A stretch of 64,000 nt of DNA from an uncultured Alphaproteobacteria bacterium (GCA_913062525.1 CAJXWA010000002.1:1-64000), one strand, 5' to 3'. Shown: positions 53,058 through 62,200, numbered from the stretch's first letter. Numbers and translations: made by a program. Notes: generated from the sequence alone by a model not told the origin.

Positions 53058-53206
53058 TTGGTTTTCGACAGAAAAAGTCACCTTATTTATAGCCCATGGG
53101 TTGAGATCCATACAATTGTCTTAAATTATTCGAATATTAGGAATTTTCTAATAAGCATAATGCTTCGTGTAAGTTCAGTAGGTAAAAATAGTATCGGAGT
53201 TCAGTT

Positions 53207-53932
53207 ATGTTAGTAAGTAATCGACTATTAGCGTGTGCATTGATTGTATTCGCCGCGCCTTTCGCAAGTATAGCCCAAAGTGCTGATGCAGATTTGTCAG
53301 TTATGGAAATTGGAGGATTATACCAAAAAGATGGCAAAGGGCTTTATGATCAAGTTGTTTCAGCAGCAAGCGCAAAATCCGAAGTATCCTTCAAGATCCA
53401 GCATGTCCCGCCAAAGCGCGCATTTGCAAATTTTGAGACCGGAAAATCTCTGTGTATGGCGCCAGCAAATACAAACCCCGATTTCTACAATTTTTCCTTC
53501 AAAACGGTGCAATCAGCTTCAATGACAGAGGCGAAAGTCTACATCTTTACAAAAGCGGGATCCTCTCCCGTAAGTGACGTGACGGCGTTGAAGGGAATGA
53601 AAGTTGGTGTCCGGCAGGGTATGCCTTATGGAAACAATATAGAAAATTCGGGACTGAGTTTGGTTGCGGCCAGCTCAATCGAAACCAATATTAAAAAATT
53701 GAACGCGGGACGGATCGACGTTTTTCTCGCATATTGGCCAGACGTATATGCGGCATTTGATGCTATGGGCGTTGACCCTCTTCCCCATTCGGCGGATCAA
53801 CCAGTAGCGGTGCATAATGACTCTATTCTATGTCGCGATACGCCAGAGGGTAGAGCCGCAGTTGAAGCCTTCGACAAAGGCTACAAAGCCATAGAAGGTG
53901 ACGGGACATTGGCTAAAATAATGGGTGAATAG
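53207..53932 (+). CDS. Periplasmic amino-acid-type solute-binding protein
   Basis: The 241-residue family 3 binding protein has a signal peptide (LLACALIVFAAPFASIAQS-AD). VPPKRAFANFETGKSLCMAP, DVTALKGMKVGVRQGMPYGNNI and LNAGRIDVFLAYWPD follow the usual order of the two lobes. No permease or ATPase is adjacent, so it is an orphan receptor or it feeds a remote transporter. A decayed relative lies at 58660-59200. ATG follows ATCGGAGTTCAGTT. Confidence 0.85.
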   Translation: MLVSNRLLACALIVFAAPFASIAQSADADLSVMEIGGLYQKDGKGLYDQVVSAASAKSEVSFKIQHVPPKRAFANFETGKSLCMAPANTNPDFYNFSFKTVQSASMTEAKVYIFTKAGSSPVSDVTALKGMKVGVRQGMPYGNNIENSGLSLVAASSIETNIKKLNAGRIDVFLAYWPDVYAAFDAMGVDPLPHSADQPVAVHNDSILCRDTPEGRAAVEAFDKGYKAIEGDGTLAKIMGE

Positions 53933-54200
53933 AAATGCCTCGCACTCATTGCGCTGGTGTTTAATGGTGGTTTCTGGTTGTATGCGAACAGCTTGTTTTA
54001 AGATATTCCTCTCAAATTATCCTGTTTGACGTATGGGGAGAGAGCGATTTTATTGAGCTTACACTGATGAATAAGCAGTGGCATTTATGCTTTGTTGAAA
54101 AGCAAATGCTGCTGTTTTATGAGATTAATGTGTCGTCAAAATAAGTGTTTATGTTGGTGTGGAAAATTTAACGAAATAGACCCAATAAGGTATTCAGTTA

Positions 54201-54776
54201 GTGCGAATTAAGGACAATAACAAACGGCGGGCAATTCGTGATGCCGCTGTAACAGAGGTGATTGTTGGGGGATTAGGCGGCGCATCTGTTAGTAAAATCG
54301 CCAAACGAGCAAACGTGTCCGCAGGGACAATATATCTCTACTTCCCAAATAAAGAAGAGCTACTTCAACAAGTGTTTCTTGAAATAAAAACAGAGCTTCA
54401 TGAACATATGATGGCGGTTTTTAAGCCGACTGAAAACTCTGCCGAAAATATCAAAAAAATGTGGTTTTCTCTGTTCGAGTATATTCTTGAGAACCCAAAT
54501 GATTTTGTTTTTTCCGAATATGTCTCCGCTGCGCAACTCCTGGATGACAAACGCAAGCCTGAGGTGGAAGCTATGGCCATGGAAATTGGTGGCATCCTGA
54601 TGTCGGCGATTGAGGACGGGACACTTCGGCGAGTTTCTTTGAATGCGTTGAGTGCTTTGCTTATAGCGCCTGCCGTGCAGCTGGGTAAAAGAGCAATCCA
54701 TGAGGAACTGCCAGTTGATCAGAAAATTGTGGAAGATACTTTTGATATGATTTGGCGGGGTGTGTCTTTTAGTTGA
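54201..54776 (+). CDS. TetR-family transcriptional regulator
   Basis: The 191-residue protein starts at GTG (54201) with AAGG upstream. The N-terminal HTH is clear (IRDAAVTEVIVGGLGGASVSKIAKRANVSAGTIYLYFPNKEELLQQVF), followed by a helical ligand domain. A 20-bp perfect palindrome begins at its last base and precedes the next gene, so it probably represses that gene, an exported NTF2-like protein. Confidence 0.92.
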   Translation: MRIKDNNKRRAIRDAAVTEVIVGGLGGASVSKIAKRANVSAGTIYLYFPNKEELLQQVFLEIKTELHEHMMAVFKPTENSAENIKKMWFSLFEYILENPNDFVFSEYVSAAQLLDDKRKPEVEAMAMEIGGILMSAIEDGTLRRVSLNALSALLIAPAVQLGKRAIHEELPVDQKIVEDTFDMIWRGVSFS

Positions 54777-54795
54777 TGAATGAACGTTCATTCAT
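54776..54795. promoter_or_regulatory. 20-bp perfect palindrome, TetR operator
   Basis: ATGAATGAACGTTCATTCAT is a complete palindrome of the TGAATGAA/TTCATTCA type well known for AcrR/TetR repressors. It starts at the last base of the tetR stop codon and ends 39 bases before the next start codon. Confidence 0.85.
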
Positions 54796-54834
54796 TATAG
54801 AATTATTGTCCTTGCAACAATATCGGAGAAGGCA

Positions 54835-55365
54835 ATGTATTCTATGGTGATAAAGAAACACCTGGTTTCGCTTCTAATTATCTTATCTGTGGCATTCGGT
54901 GTATCCCTGCAATCTGCAGCAGCGGATCAATCTTCCACTAAAATTTCAAAAGAAAACCCGATGTCAGAGGCTTCGGCTAAAGCATTTATGCGCAACTGGC
55001 TAACGATGATTGATACGAATGCGCCCCTAAACGAGTATTTGAAATACCTACCAGATGGTGATTTTGAGCAGTGGTCCTACCCCAATGCAGAGATTAAAAA
55101 TGTTGAACATCTACAGCAATATTTCCAGAAAACCTGGGGAATGATTAAGAAGAATACTAATAAAATCAGTAATTTGGATGCCGCAAAAATTAAAGGTGAT
55201 AGGTACCAAATTCTGACAAATGTCCATTGGAAGGGTGATATCGCGGATGGTAAATCTATTACAAAGGATTTGCTGTACACGTTGACAGTCGGAGAGGGAA
55301 CTTCAGCCGCAGATCCAAAGGGACAGTATCCGAAAATTTATAAGTATAAAATCAGTAGCCCTTGA
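54835..55365 (+). CDS. Exported SnoaL/NTF2-like protein
   Basis: The 176-residue protein has an N-terminal signal (VIKKHLVSLLIILSVAFGVSLQSAAA-DQ). The mature part shows an NTF2-like pattern (AKAFMRNWLTMIDTNAPLNEYLKYLPDGDFEQWSYPNAEIKNVEHLQQYF, then an ILTNVHWKG strand). NTF2-like domains bind small hydrophobic ligands; the ligand here is unknown. ATG follows CGGAGAAGGCA. It is preceded by the TetR palindrome and followed by a terminator, so it forms a one-gene regulated unit. Confidence 0.78.
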   Translation: MYSMVIKKHLVSLLIILSVAFGVSLQSAAADQSSTKISKENPMSEASAKAFMRNWLTMIDTNAPLNEYLKYLPDGDFEQWSYPNAEIKNVEHLQQYFQKTWGMIKKNTNKISNLDAAKIKGDRYQILTNVHWKGDIADGKSITKDLLYTLTVGEGTSAADPKGQYPKIYKYKISSP

Positions 55366-55401
55366 GGCACTCGTACTCCTTCCCCTATGCTTCCCGTAAG
55401 A

Positions 55402-55438
55402 AATGGTGGTGATGTTCTGGCATCCTCACCATTTTTTT
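55402..55438 (+). terminator. Rho-independent terminator after the SnoaL-like gene
   Basis: AATGGTG ... CACCATT forms the outer stem and GATG/CATC an inner stem around TTCTGG, followed by seven T residues. It lies about 40 bases after the stop codon. Confidence 0.8.
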
Positions 55439-55649
55439 AGTTACAAGGGCTAGGAAACAACACGTTGGCAGGGAAAATTCCTAATGGTTCGAGTTGTAAT
55501 AAACCAAAATAACACAGCAAATAAGTGTAAAATAATCTACGTTATCAAGGTAAATCTATAAAAAATCGATTTAATTGCGTGTAATTTGAATATGGATTAT
55601 GCTTCTTCTTTAAATAATTAGAGTTTGGTAATTTTCAGGGGAGGTTATT

Positions 55650-56621
55650 ATGAAAAAAATTGGATTATTATTAGCAGCGACTGTTGTGGGATTAATGGCA
55701 AGCGGGCCGCAACTGGCAGCAGCTGCAAATGTAAAAGTCACACCACTAGGCGGCCAAGATGGCGAGTTTTGTCGTCTTGACCGGGCAATAATGTTTGAAG
55801 ACCCTAACGGCACACGAATTCTGTATGATGCGGGAATGACAGTTGCCGGTCCAACAGATCCGCGCCTTGGAAAAGTTGATGCGCTGCTCGTAAGTCACAT
55901 GCATTTTGATCATGTTGGCGGTAAACGTAATAAAGCCCCAAATTCAGGTAAATGCGGCAAGCCTGATTTGTCTGTTTCAGCAATCCCAAATACAAATGTG
56001 GTCGATATTGCGCTGGCAAAGAAAGCAAAGATTGTTACGGGCAGTGAGATGCCTGCGTTCTTTGCAAGTAAATTGAAGGCGCTGGGCGGAAATCCAAAGG
56101 ATTCAATGTTGGCTCGGTTCGGTGCGACAACCTCAGTTGGTGGTGTCAAAATCTCAACTGTACCGGCAATACATAGCAATGGCGTGCATCATGCCCTGAT
56201 CGGCGGTGATCTGGGCGAGGCGTTAAAGGCATCTGGTCTTGGCGGTAGTGTCGGCCCGGCAACAGGTTATATTCTACAGTTTACAAATGGGCTTGTTGTG
56301 TACTTATCCGGTGATACTGGCATTACTGCAGAACAAGATTTGGTGGTGAATAAATTCTATCACGCCAAGTTGGCTGTTATGAATATTGGCGATACCTATA
56401 CAACAGGTCCAACTGAAGCGGCGCATGTTGTTAATAATATGGTCAAGCCAGCATCTGTTATTGCCTCTCATGCAAATGAGGAAGCAACAAAAGGCGGTAA
56501 AATTATCGCTGGTACGAAAACAGAGATCTTTAAAAAGGCAGTTACTGTTCCTGTACATATTCCTTTGAGCGGAAAAGTTATGGAATTTAATGCTGCGGGC
56601 GTTTGCGTCTCTGGCTGCTAA
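55650..56621 (+). CDS. Exported metallo-beta-lactamase-fold hydrolase
   Basis: The 323-residue protein has a signal peptide (MKKIGLLLAATVVGLMASGPQLAAA-AN). The metal-site motif HMHFDHVGG (about 88) and the later HSNGVHH, YLSGDTG and ASHANEE give the ligands of a two-metal site. It resembles the UlaG/YycJ-like MBL hydrolases in the periplasmic group, not class B antibiotic lactamases. Substrate unknown. ATG follows CAGGGGAGGTTATT. The 280 bases upstream are AT-rich and hold a long leader or promoter but no gene. Confidence 0.85.
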   Translation: MKKIGLLLAATVVGLMASGPQLAAAANVKVTPLGGQDGEFCRLDRAIMFEDPNGTRILYDAGMTVAGPTDPRLGKVDALLVSHMHFDHVGGKRNKAPNSGKCGKPDLSVSAIPNTNVVDIALAKKAKIVTGSEMPAFFASKLKALGGNPKDSMLARFGATTSVGGVKISTVPAIHSNGVHHALIGGDLGEALKASGLGGSVGPATGYILQFTNGLVVYLSGDTGITAEQDLVVNKFYHAKLAVMNIGDTYTTGPTEAAHVVNNMVKPASVIASHANEEATKGGKIIAGTKTEIFKKAVTVPVHIPLSGKVMEFNAAGVCVSGC

Positions 56622-56687
56622 TCCCGATTTTGTGAAAGTCTGGACATGTGATTTGTTCAGGCTTTCATAAATTTTATTTTTTCAGGA

Positions 56688-57626
56688 CTAGGTTTTCGTT
56701 TGTACATTTAATCGAGTACCAAGTGTTTTATTTATTTCTGCCTTTAGCCAGTTTTGAAGTCGGGTAAATTGATCCGTTTTTGCAAACTCACTCTTGCATA
56801 CTAGCCAATAACTTGAGCGCATTTTTACCGGAGATCCTAAAGGTTTTAGAAATCCTGCGGAAATGTCATTTTCGACGAGCAAGCTCCTACCGAGACCGAT
56901 TCCCAGACCATTTATTGCCGCTTGTAGCATTAAGTCTGCCCGTTCAAACTGGAAGTCGGGGACAATTTCAGAATTTACCGGTCTTTCTTTGGAGAAATAA
57001 AAATTCCAACTGAAGTCAGTTTCATCTGACGCGCCTCTTCTATCCGCTAAAAAAACTGCATTGTGGTCATCAAGCTGAGAAATCGAATTTTCTCGTGCTT
57101 TGAGATATGCTGTGCTGGCAACGGGTTGGATTTCACTGTGCGCTAAATGGACAGAAAATAAACCAGGGTAGGGGCCGGTGCCAAAACGAATTGCGGCGTC
57201 TACATCATTGGATCCAAAATCTGTATGTTCCTCGCTGACTTGCAAGGCAATATCAATATTCATGGCCGCGGCGGAGGGGAGTGAGGGAATAAGCCATTTC
57301 ATTGCTAATGAGGAGGGCAGAGATAACCTTATGGACTTATCTGAATACAGGTTTTCTATTTCATTTAGTGCGCTTTTCCAAATAGCGGAGGTCTCAGTTG
57401 CGGCGCGGCATAGAATTTCCCCTTCCTGCGTAAAACGTAATTGACGGGTAGTCCGTTCAAATAATTTGAAACCAAGAGCCTCTTCAAGGGCTTTTGTGCG
57501 ATGACTAACTGCTGACTGGTGAACTTTAAGTAGGTCAGCTGCTTTACTGAAATTTTGTGTTTCTGCGATTGCGGCGAGAAGAAGTGCTGCATTAGCCAGT
57601 TTTGATGACGGATTATCTTGAGTCAT
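56688..57626 (-). CDS. LysR-family regulator, GcvA-like
   Basis: The 312-residue protein has the HTH LLLAAIAETQNFSKAADLLKVHQSAVSHRTKALEEALGFKLFERTTRQLRFTQEGE and the GcvA-type effector domain with SLPSSLAMKWLIPSLPSAAAMN and DVDAAIRFGTGPYPGLFSVHLA. It is divergent from the phzF-like gene, which is its likely target. Start ATG at 57626. Confidence 0.9.
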   Translation of the reverse strand: MTQDNPSSKLANAALLLAAIAETQNFSKAADLLKVHQSAVSHRTKALEEALGFKLFERTTRQLRFTQEGEILCRAATETSAIWKSALNEIENLYSDKSIRLSLPSSLAMKWLIPSLPSAAAMNIDIALQVSEEHTDFGSNDVDAAIRFGTGPYPGLFSVHLAHSEIQPVASTAYLKARENSISQLDDHNAVFLADRRGASDETDFSWNFYFSKERPVNSEIVPDFQFERADLMLQAAINGLGIGLGRSLLVENDISAGFLKPLGSPVKMRSSYWLVCKSEFAKTDQFTRLQNWLKAEINKTLGTRLNVQTKT

Positions 57627-57640
57627 ATTAGTGATAAAAT

Positions 57641-57656
57641 CTCATGTGTATATGAG
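57641..57656. promoter_or_regulatory. Possible LysR site between lysR and phzF-like gene
   Basis: CTCATGTGTATATGAG has 5-bp arms with a 6-bp spacer, in the 101-base divergent gap, and another CTCAT occurs at about 57696. The arms are short, so this is only a candidate operator. Confidence 0.4.
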
Positions 57657-57727
57657 TACAAAAGTCCAATTATCAATGTATTATAGTGAATATAACTCAT
57701 AAATACACAATTAATAAGGATCTAATA

Positions 57728-58639
57728 ATGATAAAACATCACTTACCTAAAAAAACGACTGTAGCGAAGATTGTAAACGGATTTGTAACAACAGAAGGCG
57801 GCGGAAATCCTGCTGGTGTGGTGCTGAATGCGGACGGTCTGACCGACACCGATATGATTTCAATTGCTGGGCAAGTCGGATTGTCCGAAACAGCCTTTGT
57901 ATCAAAATCAGAGACAGAAGGTTTCAAGTTGGATTTCTTTACACCTAATCGCCGGATTAGTCATTGTGGGCATGCGACCATCGCAACGTTTTCTTATTTG
58001 TCAGAACTCGGCTTTGTATCCGACGGTGAAACTTCTAAAGAAACAGTCGATGGGCCTAGAAAAATTATCATAAAAAAGGGGGCCGCATTCATGGAACAGT
58101 TGGCTCCTAAGTACCGTAAAGCTGAAGATTGGATCGAAGACAACGTAACAGTGGATCAAGTCCTTGCATCCATCGGCTTAGATAAAAGTGATGTGGATGT
58201 GAGGGTTGATCCGCTTGTCGTCAATACCGGGAATAACTTTCTAATCCTTGGCGTCTCATCTGCCGCTGCCCTAAAGGGTCTGAAACCCAATTTTGATGAA
58301 ATATCCGACATAAGCGATAAACTTGATTTAATTGGATACTACATATTCACAACAGATCCAGTGGCCACTGATTACGCTGCGACAACACGTATGTTCGCAC
58401 CGCGCTATGCCATAGAGGAAGAGGCCGCCACGGGCATGGCTGCTGGACCACTTGCCTGCGTATTATTTGATTTCTTGAACACTAAAACGGAGACGATGGT
58501 AATTGAACAAGGTTGTTTCATGAACCCAGCTTCCGCTAGCTTGCTGACTGTCGATCTTTCAATGCGAGATGGAGGTATAACTGGATTAATGGCCGGTGGT
58601 TTTGGTCGTGTTATGGATGAGATGGTAATTGAATACTAA
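57728..58639 (+). CDS. PhzF-family isomerase-like protein
   Basis: The protein is 303 residues from the ATG at 57728 behind AAGGATCTAATA; the track start adds 14 residues. PhzF marks are NGFVTTEGGGNPAGVVLNADGL at the N-terminus, GLSETAFV near 55, LDFFTPNRRISHCGHATIATFSYL near 78, and ATGMAAGPLACVLFDFL in the second half. Most members are epimerases or isomerases of unknown substrate; true phenazine synthesis is not implied. Divergent from a LysR gene. Confidence 0.88.
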   Translation: MIKHHLPKKTTVAKIVNGFVTTEGGGNPAGVVLNADGLTDTDMISIAGQVGLSETAFVSKSETEGFKLDFFTPNRRISHCGHATIATFSYLSELGFVSDGETSKETVDGPRKIIIKKGAAFMEQLAPKYRKAEDWIEDNVTVDQVLASIGLDKSDVDVRVDPLVVNTGNNFLILGVSSAAALKGLKPNFDEISDISDKLDLIGYYIFTTDPVATDYAATTRMFAPRYAIEEEAATGMAAGPLACVLFDFLNTKTETMVIEQGCFMNPASASLLTVDLSMRDGGITGLMAGGFGRVMDEMVIEY

Positions 58640-58659
58640 GCGCGAGGGCTTACGCTGAT

Positions 58660-59200
58660 AAAATAGTCCTACTTTTGGTCCTGATGGATCGGGGCCGTAC
58701 CAGTCAATGGTTAGAGAAGCTGTCCGAAGAAGTTCCATTAGTGATGAAAGCAAAGAAGTCTATTAACCAAAAAGAAGGGCTGTAAATCTGTTCATCAACA
58801 AGAAATACCCTTGTATGTATGGATATTTAGGTTTGTTAGCGAGATTTTCGACGACCGGAAGAATGAAAACGAACAGGAGAGTCTAGATACAGGAATTGAT
58901 TACCAGTACATACCTACTGTGGACCAAAATTTGGGGATGCTTGAAAAAGGTTACGTGGATGCAGTACTCGCTTTCATGCCAGATGTTTCCATATTTTCAG
59001 AACGAACAAATTAAGATAAAGCCCATCCCATTTCTATAAGTTACGATCTGATAATTTGCCTCGATCCTGTCGCTAGAGCGGCCTTTGTGAGTAAAATTTC
59101 ACAGGGTTTGGAGAGTATGTTCCGAGATGGTACGGTAAAACAAATACTTAGAGATATGTATTTAGATTATGACTCTAGGGAGTTCCTTAGTCAGAATTGA
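58660..59200 (+). pseudogene. Decayed periplasmic amino-acid-binding protein gene
   Basis: Pieces in different frames read like a family 3 binding protein. One piece near 58684 reads GRTSQWLEKLSEEVPLVMKAKKSI, a second near 58780 reads NLFINKKYPC, and the 67-codon ORF at 58811 ends DAVLAFMPDVSIFSERTN. After its TAA (59012-59014) the same frame continues ICLDPVARAAFV and FRDGTVKQILRD to a TGA near 59200. The last parts align by eye with the end of the intact protein at 53207 (DVFLAYWPDV ... CRDTPEGRAAVE ... GDGTLAKIM). At least two frameshifts and one in-frame stop indicate loss of function. Confidence 0.6.
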
Positions 59201-59215
59201 AGGGCAGGAGAAAAA

Positions 59216-60088
59216 ATGGGGAAAATACTGGGCGAGCTCGTTATTAAGCCTGCTGATATCGAAAACTTTGTAACTGCAATAGAATGGGCCGCCGCAGAAG
59301 GCTGGAACCCTGGAATAGATGATCTGGAGGCTTTTTATTCTGCTGATCGCTCGGGGTTTATCATGGGCTTTATTGATGGCGTACCTGTGAGTTCAATCTC
59401 GGTCATTAAATACGGTGAGAATTTCGGTTTCCTAGGGTTTTATATCGTGCGCCCAGATTTACGGGGAAGTGGCATCGGATTGGCAACATGGAACGCTGGA
59501 ATGGCGTACCTAGAGGGACGAGCCATAGGTTTAGATGGCGTTGCGGATCAGCAAAGTAATTACCGCAAAAGTGGTTTTGAATACGTCTGCAGCAATATTC
59601 GCTACTGCGGTATACCTGTTAGTATGCATAGTCTTAAAAGCGCACTGAAAATAGAGGATGTTACTCTGCGATCGGCTTCGGAAATTATTGCATATGACAG
59701 CGCATTTTTCCCTGCGCCGAGAGGTGAATTTATCCGTCACTGGACCCAGGAAGGTTCGCACGGATCAAGAATTGCAAAATGCGTCAAAAGTGGAGATAAA
59801 ATTATAGGATATGGCGTTATTCGTAAATGCCGTTCGGGCTTTAAAATTGGTCCCTTATTTTGCGATGATGAAGACGTTGCAGATGCACTCTTTTGGTCTC
59901 TTGTTAATGCTGTTGGTCCTGACGTTGAAGTGAGTTTAGATGTGCCCAACATAAATATGCAGGCCGTCAATTTGGCTGAACGGTATGGATTGAATCCGGC
60001 GTTCGAGACAGCGCGTATGTACAAAGGGGGGGCTCCAGATTTAACTCAAGCGCGGGTATTTGGTGTAACGACTTTTGAGCTGGGGTAA
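59216..60088 (+). CDS. GNAT-family N-acetyltransferase (YitH-like, two-domain)
   Basis: The 290-residue protein has a GNAT domain in the first half (SGFIMGFIDGVPVSSISVIKYGENFGFLGFYIVRPDLRGSGIGLATWNAGM includes the R-G-S-G-I-G acetyl-CoA loop) and a second GNAT-like domain ending RYGLNPAFETARMYKGGAPDL, as in YitH-type acetyltransferases. The acceptor is unknown. ATG at 59216 follows GGGCAGGAGAAAAA. It lies 15 bases after the binding-protein pseudogene. Confidence 0.87.
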   Translation: MGKILGELVIKPADIENFVTAIEWAAAEGWNPGIDDLEAFYSADRSGFIMGFIDGVPVSSISVIKYGENFGFLGFYIVRPDLRGSGIGLATWNAGMAYLEGRAIGLDGVADQQSNYRKSGFEYVCSNIRYCGIPVSMHSLKSALKIEDVTLRSASEIIAYDSAFFPAPRGEFIRHWTQEGSHGSRIAKCVKSGDKIIGYGVIRKCRSGFKIGPLFCDDEDVADALFWSLVNAVGPDVEVSLDVPNINMQAVNLAERYGLNPAFETARMYKGGAPDLTQARVFGVTTFELG

Positions 60089-60353
60089 TCTTCTTGAATT
60101 CGTTATGTTTCTTGTAATTTTGGGTGATAACCACGAACCTAAAAATTGTGAATGTGTTTGTTTTTGAGAAGATTGGGAATTTCATAGGCTTACCGCAATT
60201 ATTTAGTAATGTTTAACCCTTATAAACTTTCCTTAGGTGGTATGTTGCGCCATGTCTATTTACATAAGAGCGCAATGCGTAAATCCCCAAGATTTTTGGT
60301 TGGCAACCCATCGAACGGCGTAAGCGTTGGATGTATCAAAGAAAGTAAAATTG

Positions 60354-61088
60354 ATGTCAGAGATAAATGATACCGGTAAAAGTCGAGCAGGTTTTGGCCA
60401 TAATCGAGGACATGTACCCCCAGAAGAATTAAAGGCTGAATTGGCAGCACTTCAAGAAGCAGAAGCGCGAACAATAACCCAGCATGCCAAGTCGCCAAGC
60501 TTGATTGATTATATCTATGAGGTTCGATTTTATCCCGGCGGTGATCTGACAAAGGGTGATCTGAAAGCCTATGATATTAAGCATGCTCGGCGTTCTCTAA
60601 ACGTTATTCTTGGTGTCACTCAACTCCCCATGGATACGCAGATAATTGAAAAACACATAGTGGAAGAAGAGCTCAAAGAGTGGAACGCAGCAAAGAGCCG
60701 GCGTTTGCTTCAAACCCTTATGGTGCATCATGTGTGGTTGCAGGGAAGTGCTGGCGGTGTTCGGGCTGATTTGTCGGGCGAAGATTTGAGCGGGGTGAAC
60801 CTAGAAGGCCGTGATCTCAGCCATGTGAGTTTAGCGAATGCAAATTTATCTAAGGCGGCATTGAAGGGTGCACGTTTGATCGGAACAGATCTGACCGGAG
60901 TTGATTTAAGCGGTGCAGATTTAAGCGGCTGCGATTTGACCAATGCTTCGTTGGCCGATGCAAACCTCATTGGTACAAAATTGACCGACACCAATTTAAA
61001 AGGAGCTGATCTTTGGCGCGCGAATTTGGCGAGAGCTATTATCTCCCCTGAAGCCCTTCACAAGGCATTGGGCTGTAGCGAAGACTAA
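60354..61088 (+). CDS. Pentapeptide-repeat protein with N-terminal extension
   Basis: The protein is 244 residues from the ATG at 60354; the track start is nine codons earlier. About 18 consecutive A(D/N)LxX pentapeptides (ADLSG EDLSG VNLEG RDLSH ... ADLWR ANLAR) run from about residue 140 to 230 and should form a right-handed quadrilateral beta-helix. Residues 1 to 135 contain GFGHNRGHVPPEELKAELAALQ and YEVRFYPGGDLTKGDLKAYD, which I do not recognise. Some pentapeptide proteins protect gyrase; nothing here proves that. Confidence 0.85.
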   Translation: MSEINDTGKSRAGFGHNRGHVPPEELKAELAALQEAEARTITQHAKSPSLIDYIYEVRFYPGGDLTKGDLKAYDIKHARRSLNVILGVTQLPMDTQIIEKHIVEEELKEWNAAKSRRLLQTLMVHHVWLQGSAGGVRADLSGEDLSGVNLEGRDLSHVSLANANLSKAALKGARLIGTDLTGVDLSGADLSGCDLTNASLADANLIGTKLTDTNLKGADLWRANLARAIISPEALHKALGCSED

Positions 61089-61146
61089 CAAGGGGTGTTA
61101 GGGGTTATAGGAATAAATTGGGCGGCGGGTAACCGCTGTCTGATGC

Positions 61147-61632
61147 CTAGCCAGTTTCAACAATATGCCCAACAAGGGAGATATAAACGATTATGTTGGC
61201 AACTCCCACCGTTCCGATCATTGTGACCAGTAATATATATCGATGGATATTGGCTTCTAGACGGGATTTCACTTGCCGCACTAATCGAAAATGATCAGAC
61301 ATAAACAGATTTATTTTACGAATTTTGAGTGTTTCAGTATGTTGCCATAATTGATAAATGAGCAAAATAGCAATGGCAAAAGAGCTAATTAGAAAGCTCA
61401 GAATAATCAATGCTCTAAAATGGGATATTTCCTGGCTGACGTAGGATCCGATCAGGACAAGTGATAGTTGTGCAAGGCAAGTCGCCCCCAATGTTGACCA
61501 TTGCCGCGTCTTTGCAAACAGCATGGTACGGGTGCTTTCCCGATACAGCGACAACATCTCAGCATGAGTTAAGTCATCAAGCTCTGATGGATCGAGGTCC
61601 TTCATTTCGTCACTATTTGATTCTGCGTTCAT
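61147..61632 (-). CDS. Membrane protein of unknown function
   Basis: The 161-residue protein has an acidic N-terminus of about 45 residues and three hydrophobic segments (ATCLAQLSLVLIGSYV, ALIILSFLISSFAIAILLIYQL, YILLVTMIGTVGVANIIVYISL). Between the second and third lies a basic stretch, KIRKINLFMSDHFRLVRQVKSRLEAN. No family is recognised. The ATG has no strong ribosome binding site. It is convergent with the pentapeptide gene. Confidence 0.65.
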   Translation of the reverse strand: MNAESNSDEMKDLDPSELDDLTHAEMLSLYRESTRTMLFAKTRQWSTLGATCLAQLSLVLIGSYVSQEISHFRALIILSFLISSFAIAILLIYQLWQHTETLKIRKINLFMSDHFRLVRQVKSRLEANIHRYILLVTMIGTVGVANIIVYISLVGHIVETG

Positions 61633-61829
61633 TTTTTAAACTTTAACGTAAAAGTGCTAATTTTCTAATAAAATCAATATCTAGATGTTATTTAAATTGT
61701 AACTACAGTGCGAGAGGTGGGAAAGATGCGCTGAATTATCGTCGAAGTGAGAGGAAATTGTATTTATGTGTTGCTTAGTGAGATTACTCACCTAATTCGT
61801 TTATTGCAGCCAAATTATGGAGATTTTTA

Positions 61830-62192
61830 ATGACAGAAGCAGGCGCAGATTATGCGGCCACAGACCCAGACGTATTTAGCCGAGGAAGCCTTAGCCTGAC
61901 GTATGAACTTCTCCGAAGCAGAGATGCTGAGCTTGCACTGGTTGTGCGTAATATTTGCCACAGCGAACCGTTACCCAAAGGCCCGAACGTTCCTCAAAAT
62001 AAAAATTCAGATTATTTCAAAGTCACTCTGGATTCATTGCAAGTTCGAGCGATTGTGGAAAACCTTCATGTGGAAGAACAAAACGATCCGGGACGGATGG
62101 TGATGGCACAGGCGTTGATGGAAGATTGGATGAACTTGGCACGAAAAATGATCAGCGATCTGTTAGATGAAGAAAAACCACTCACTAATTGA
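61830..62192 (+). CDS. Hypothetical protein (120 residues)
   Basis: ATG at 61830 follows TATGGAGATTTTTA. The product is soluble, acidic and mostly helical (GSLSLTYELLRSRDAELALVVRNIC, MVMAQALMEDWMNLARKMISDLLDEE), with no signal peptide or known motif. Its stop codon lies inside a terminator hairpin. I do not recognise the family. The neighbours give no clue to its role. Confidence 0.65.
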   Translation: MTEAGADYAATDPDVFSRGSLSLTYELLRSRDAELALVVRNICHSEPLPKGPNVPQNKNSDYFKVTLDSLQVRAIVENLHVEEQNDPGRMVMAQALMEDWMNLARKMISDLLDEEKPLTN

Positions 62193-62200
62193 GTGGTTTT
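62174..62200. terminator. Bidirectional intrinsic terminator
   Basis: AAAACCACTCA / TGAGTGGTTTT is a perfect 11-bp stem with a 5-base loop. The T-rich arm and following TCTCTC serve the plus strand; the complementary A-rich flank gives TTTTTCTTC on the minus strand. It separates the 120-residue gene, whose TGA is in the stem, from the convergent peroxiredoxin gene. Confidence 0.82.

Noticed and set aside
55484-55510. GGTTCGAGTT resembling a tRNA T-loop
   Set aside because: No acceptor stem, anticodon arm or CCA-like end can be folded around it.
55650-56621. Class B beta-lactamase (antibiotic resistance)
   Set aside because: The fold and HxHxDH motif are shared with many hydrolases, and the rest of the sequence resembles general MBL hydrolases rather than antibiotic lactamases.
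57728-58639. Phenazine biosynthesis locus
   Set aside because: Only a PhzF-family protein is present; no other phz genes occur, and most family members have unrelated roles.
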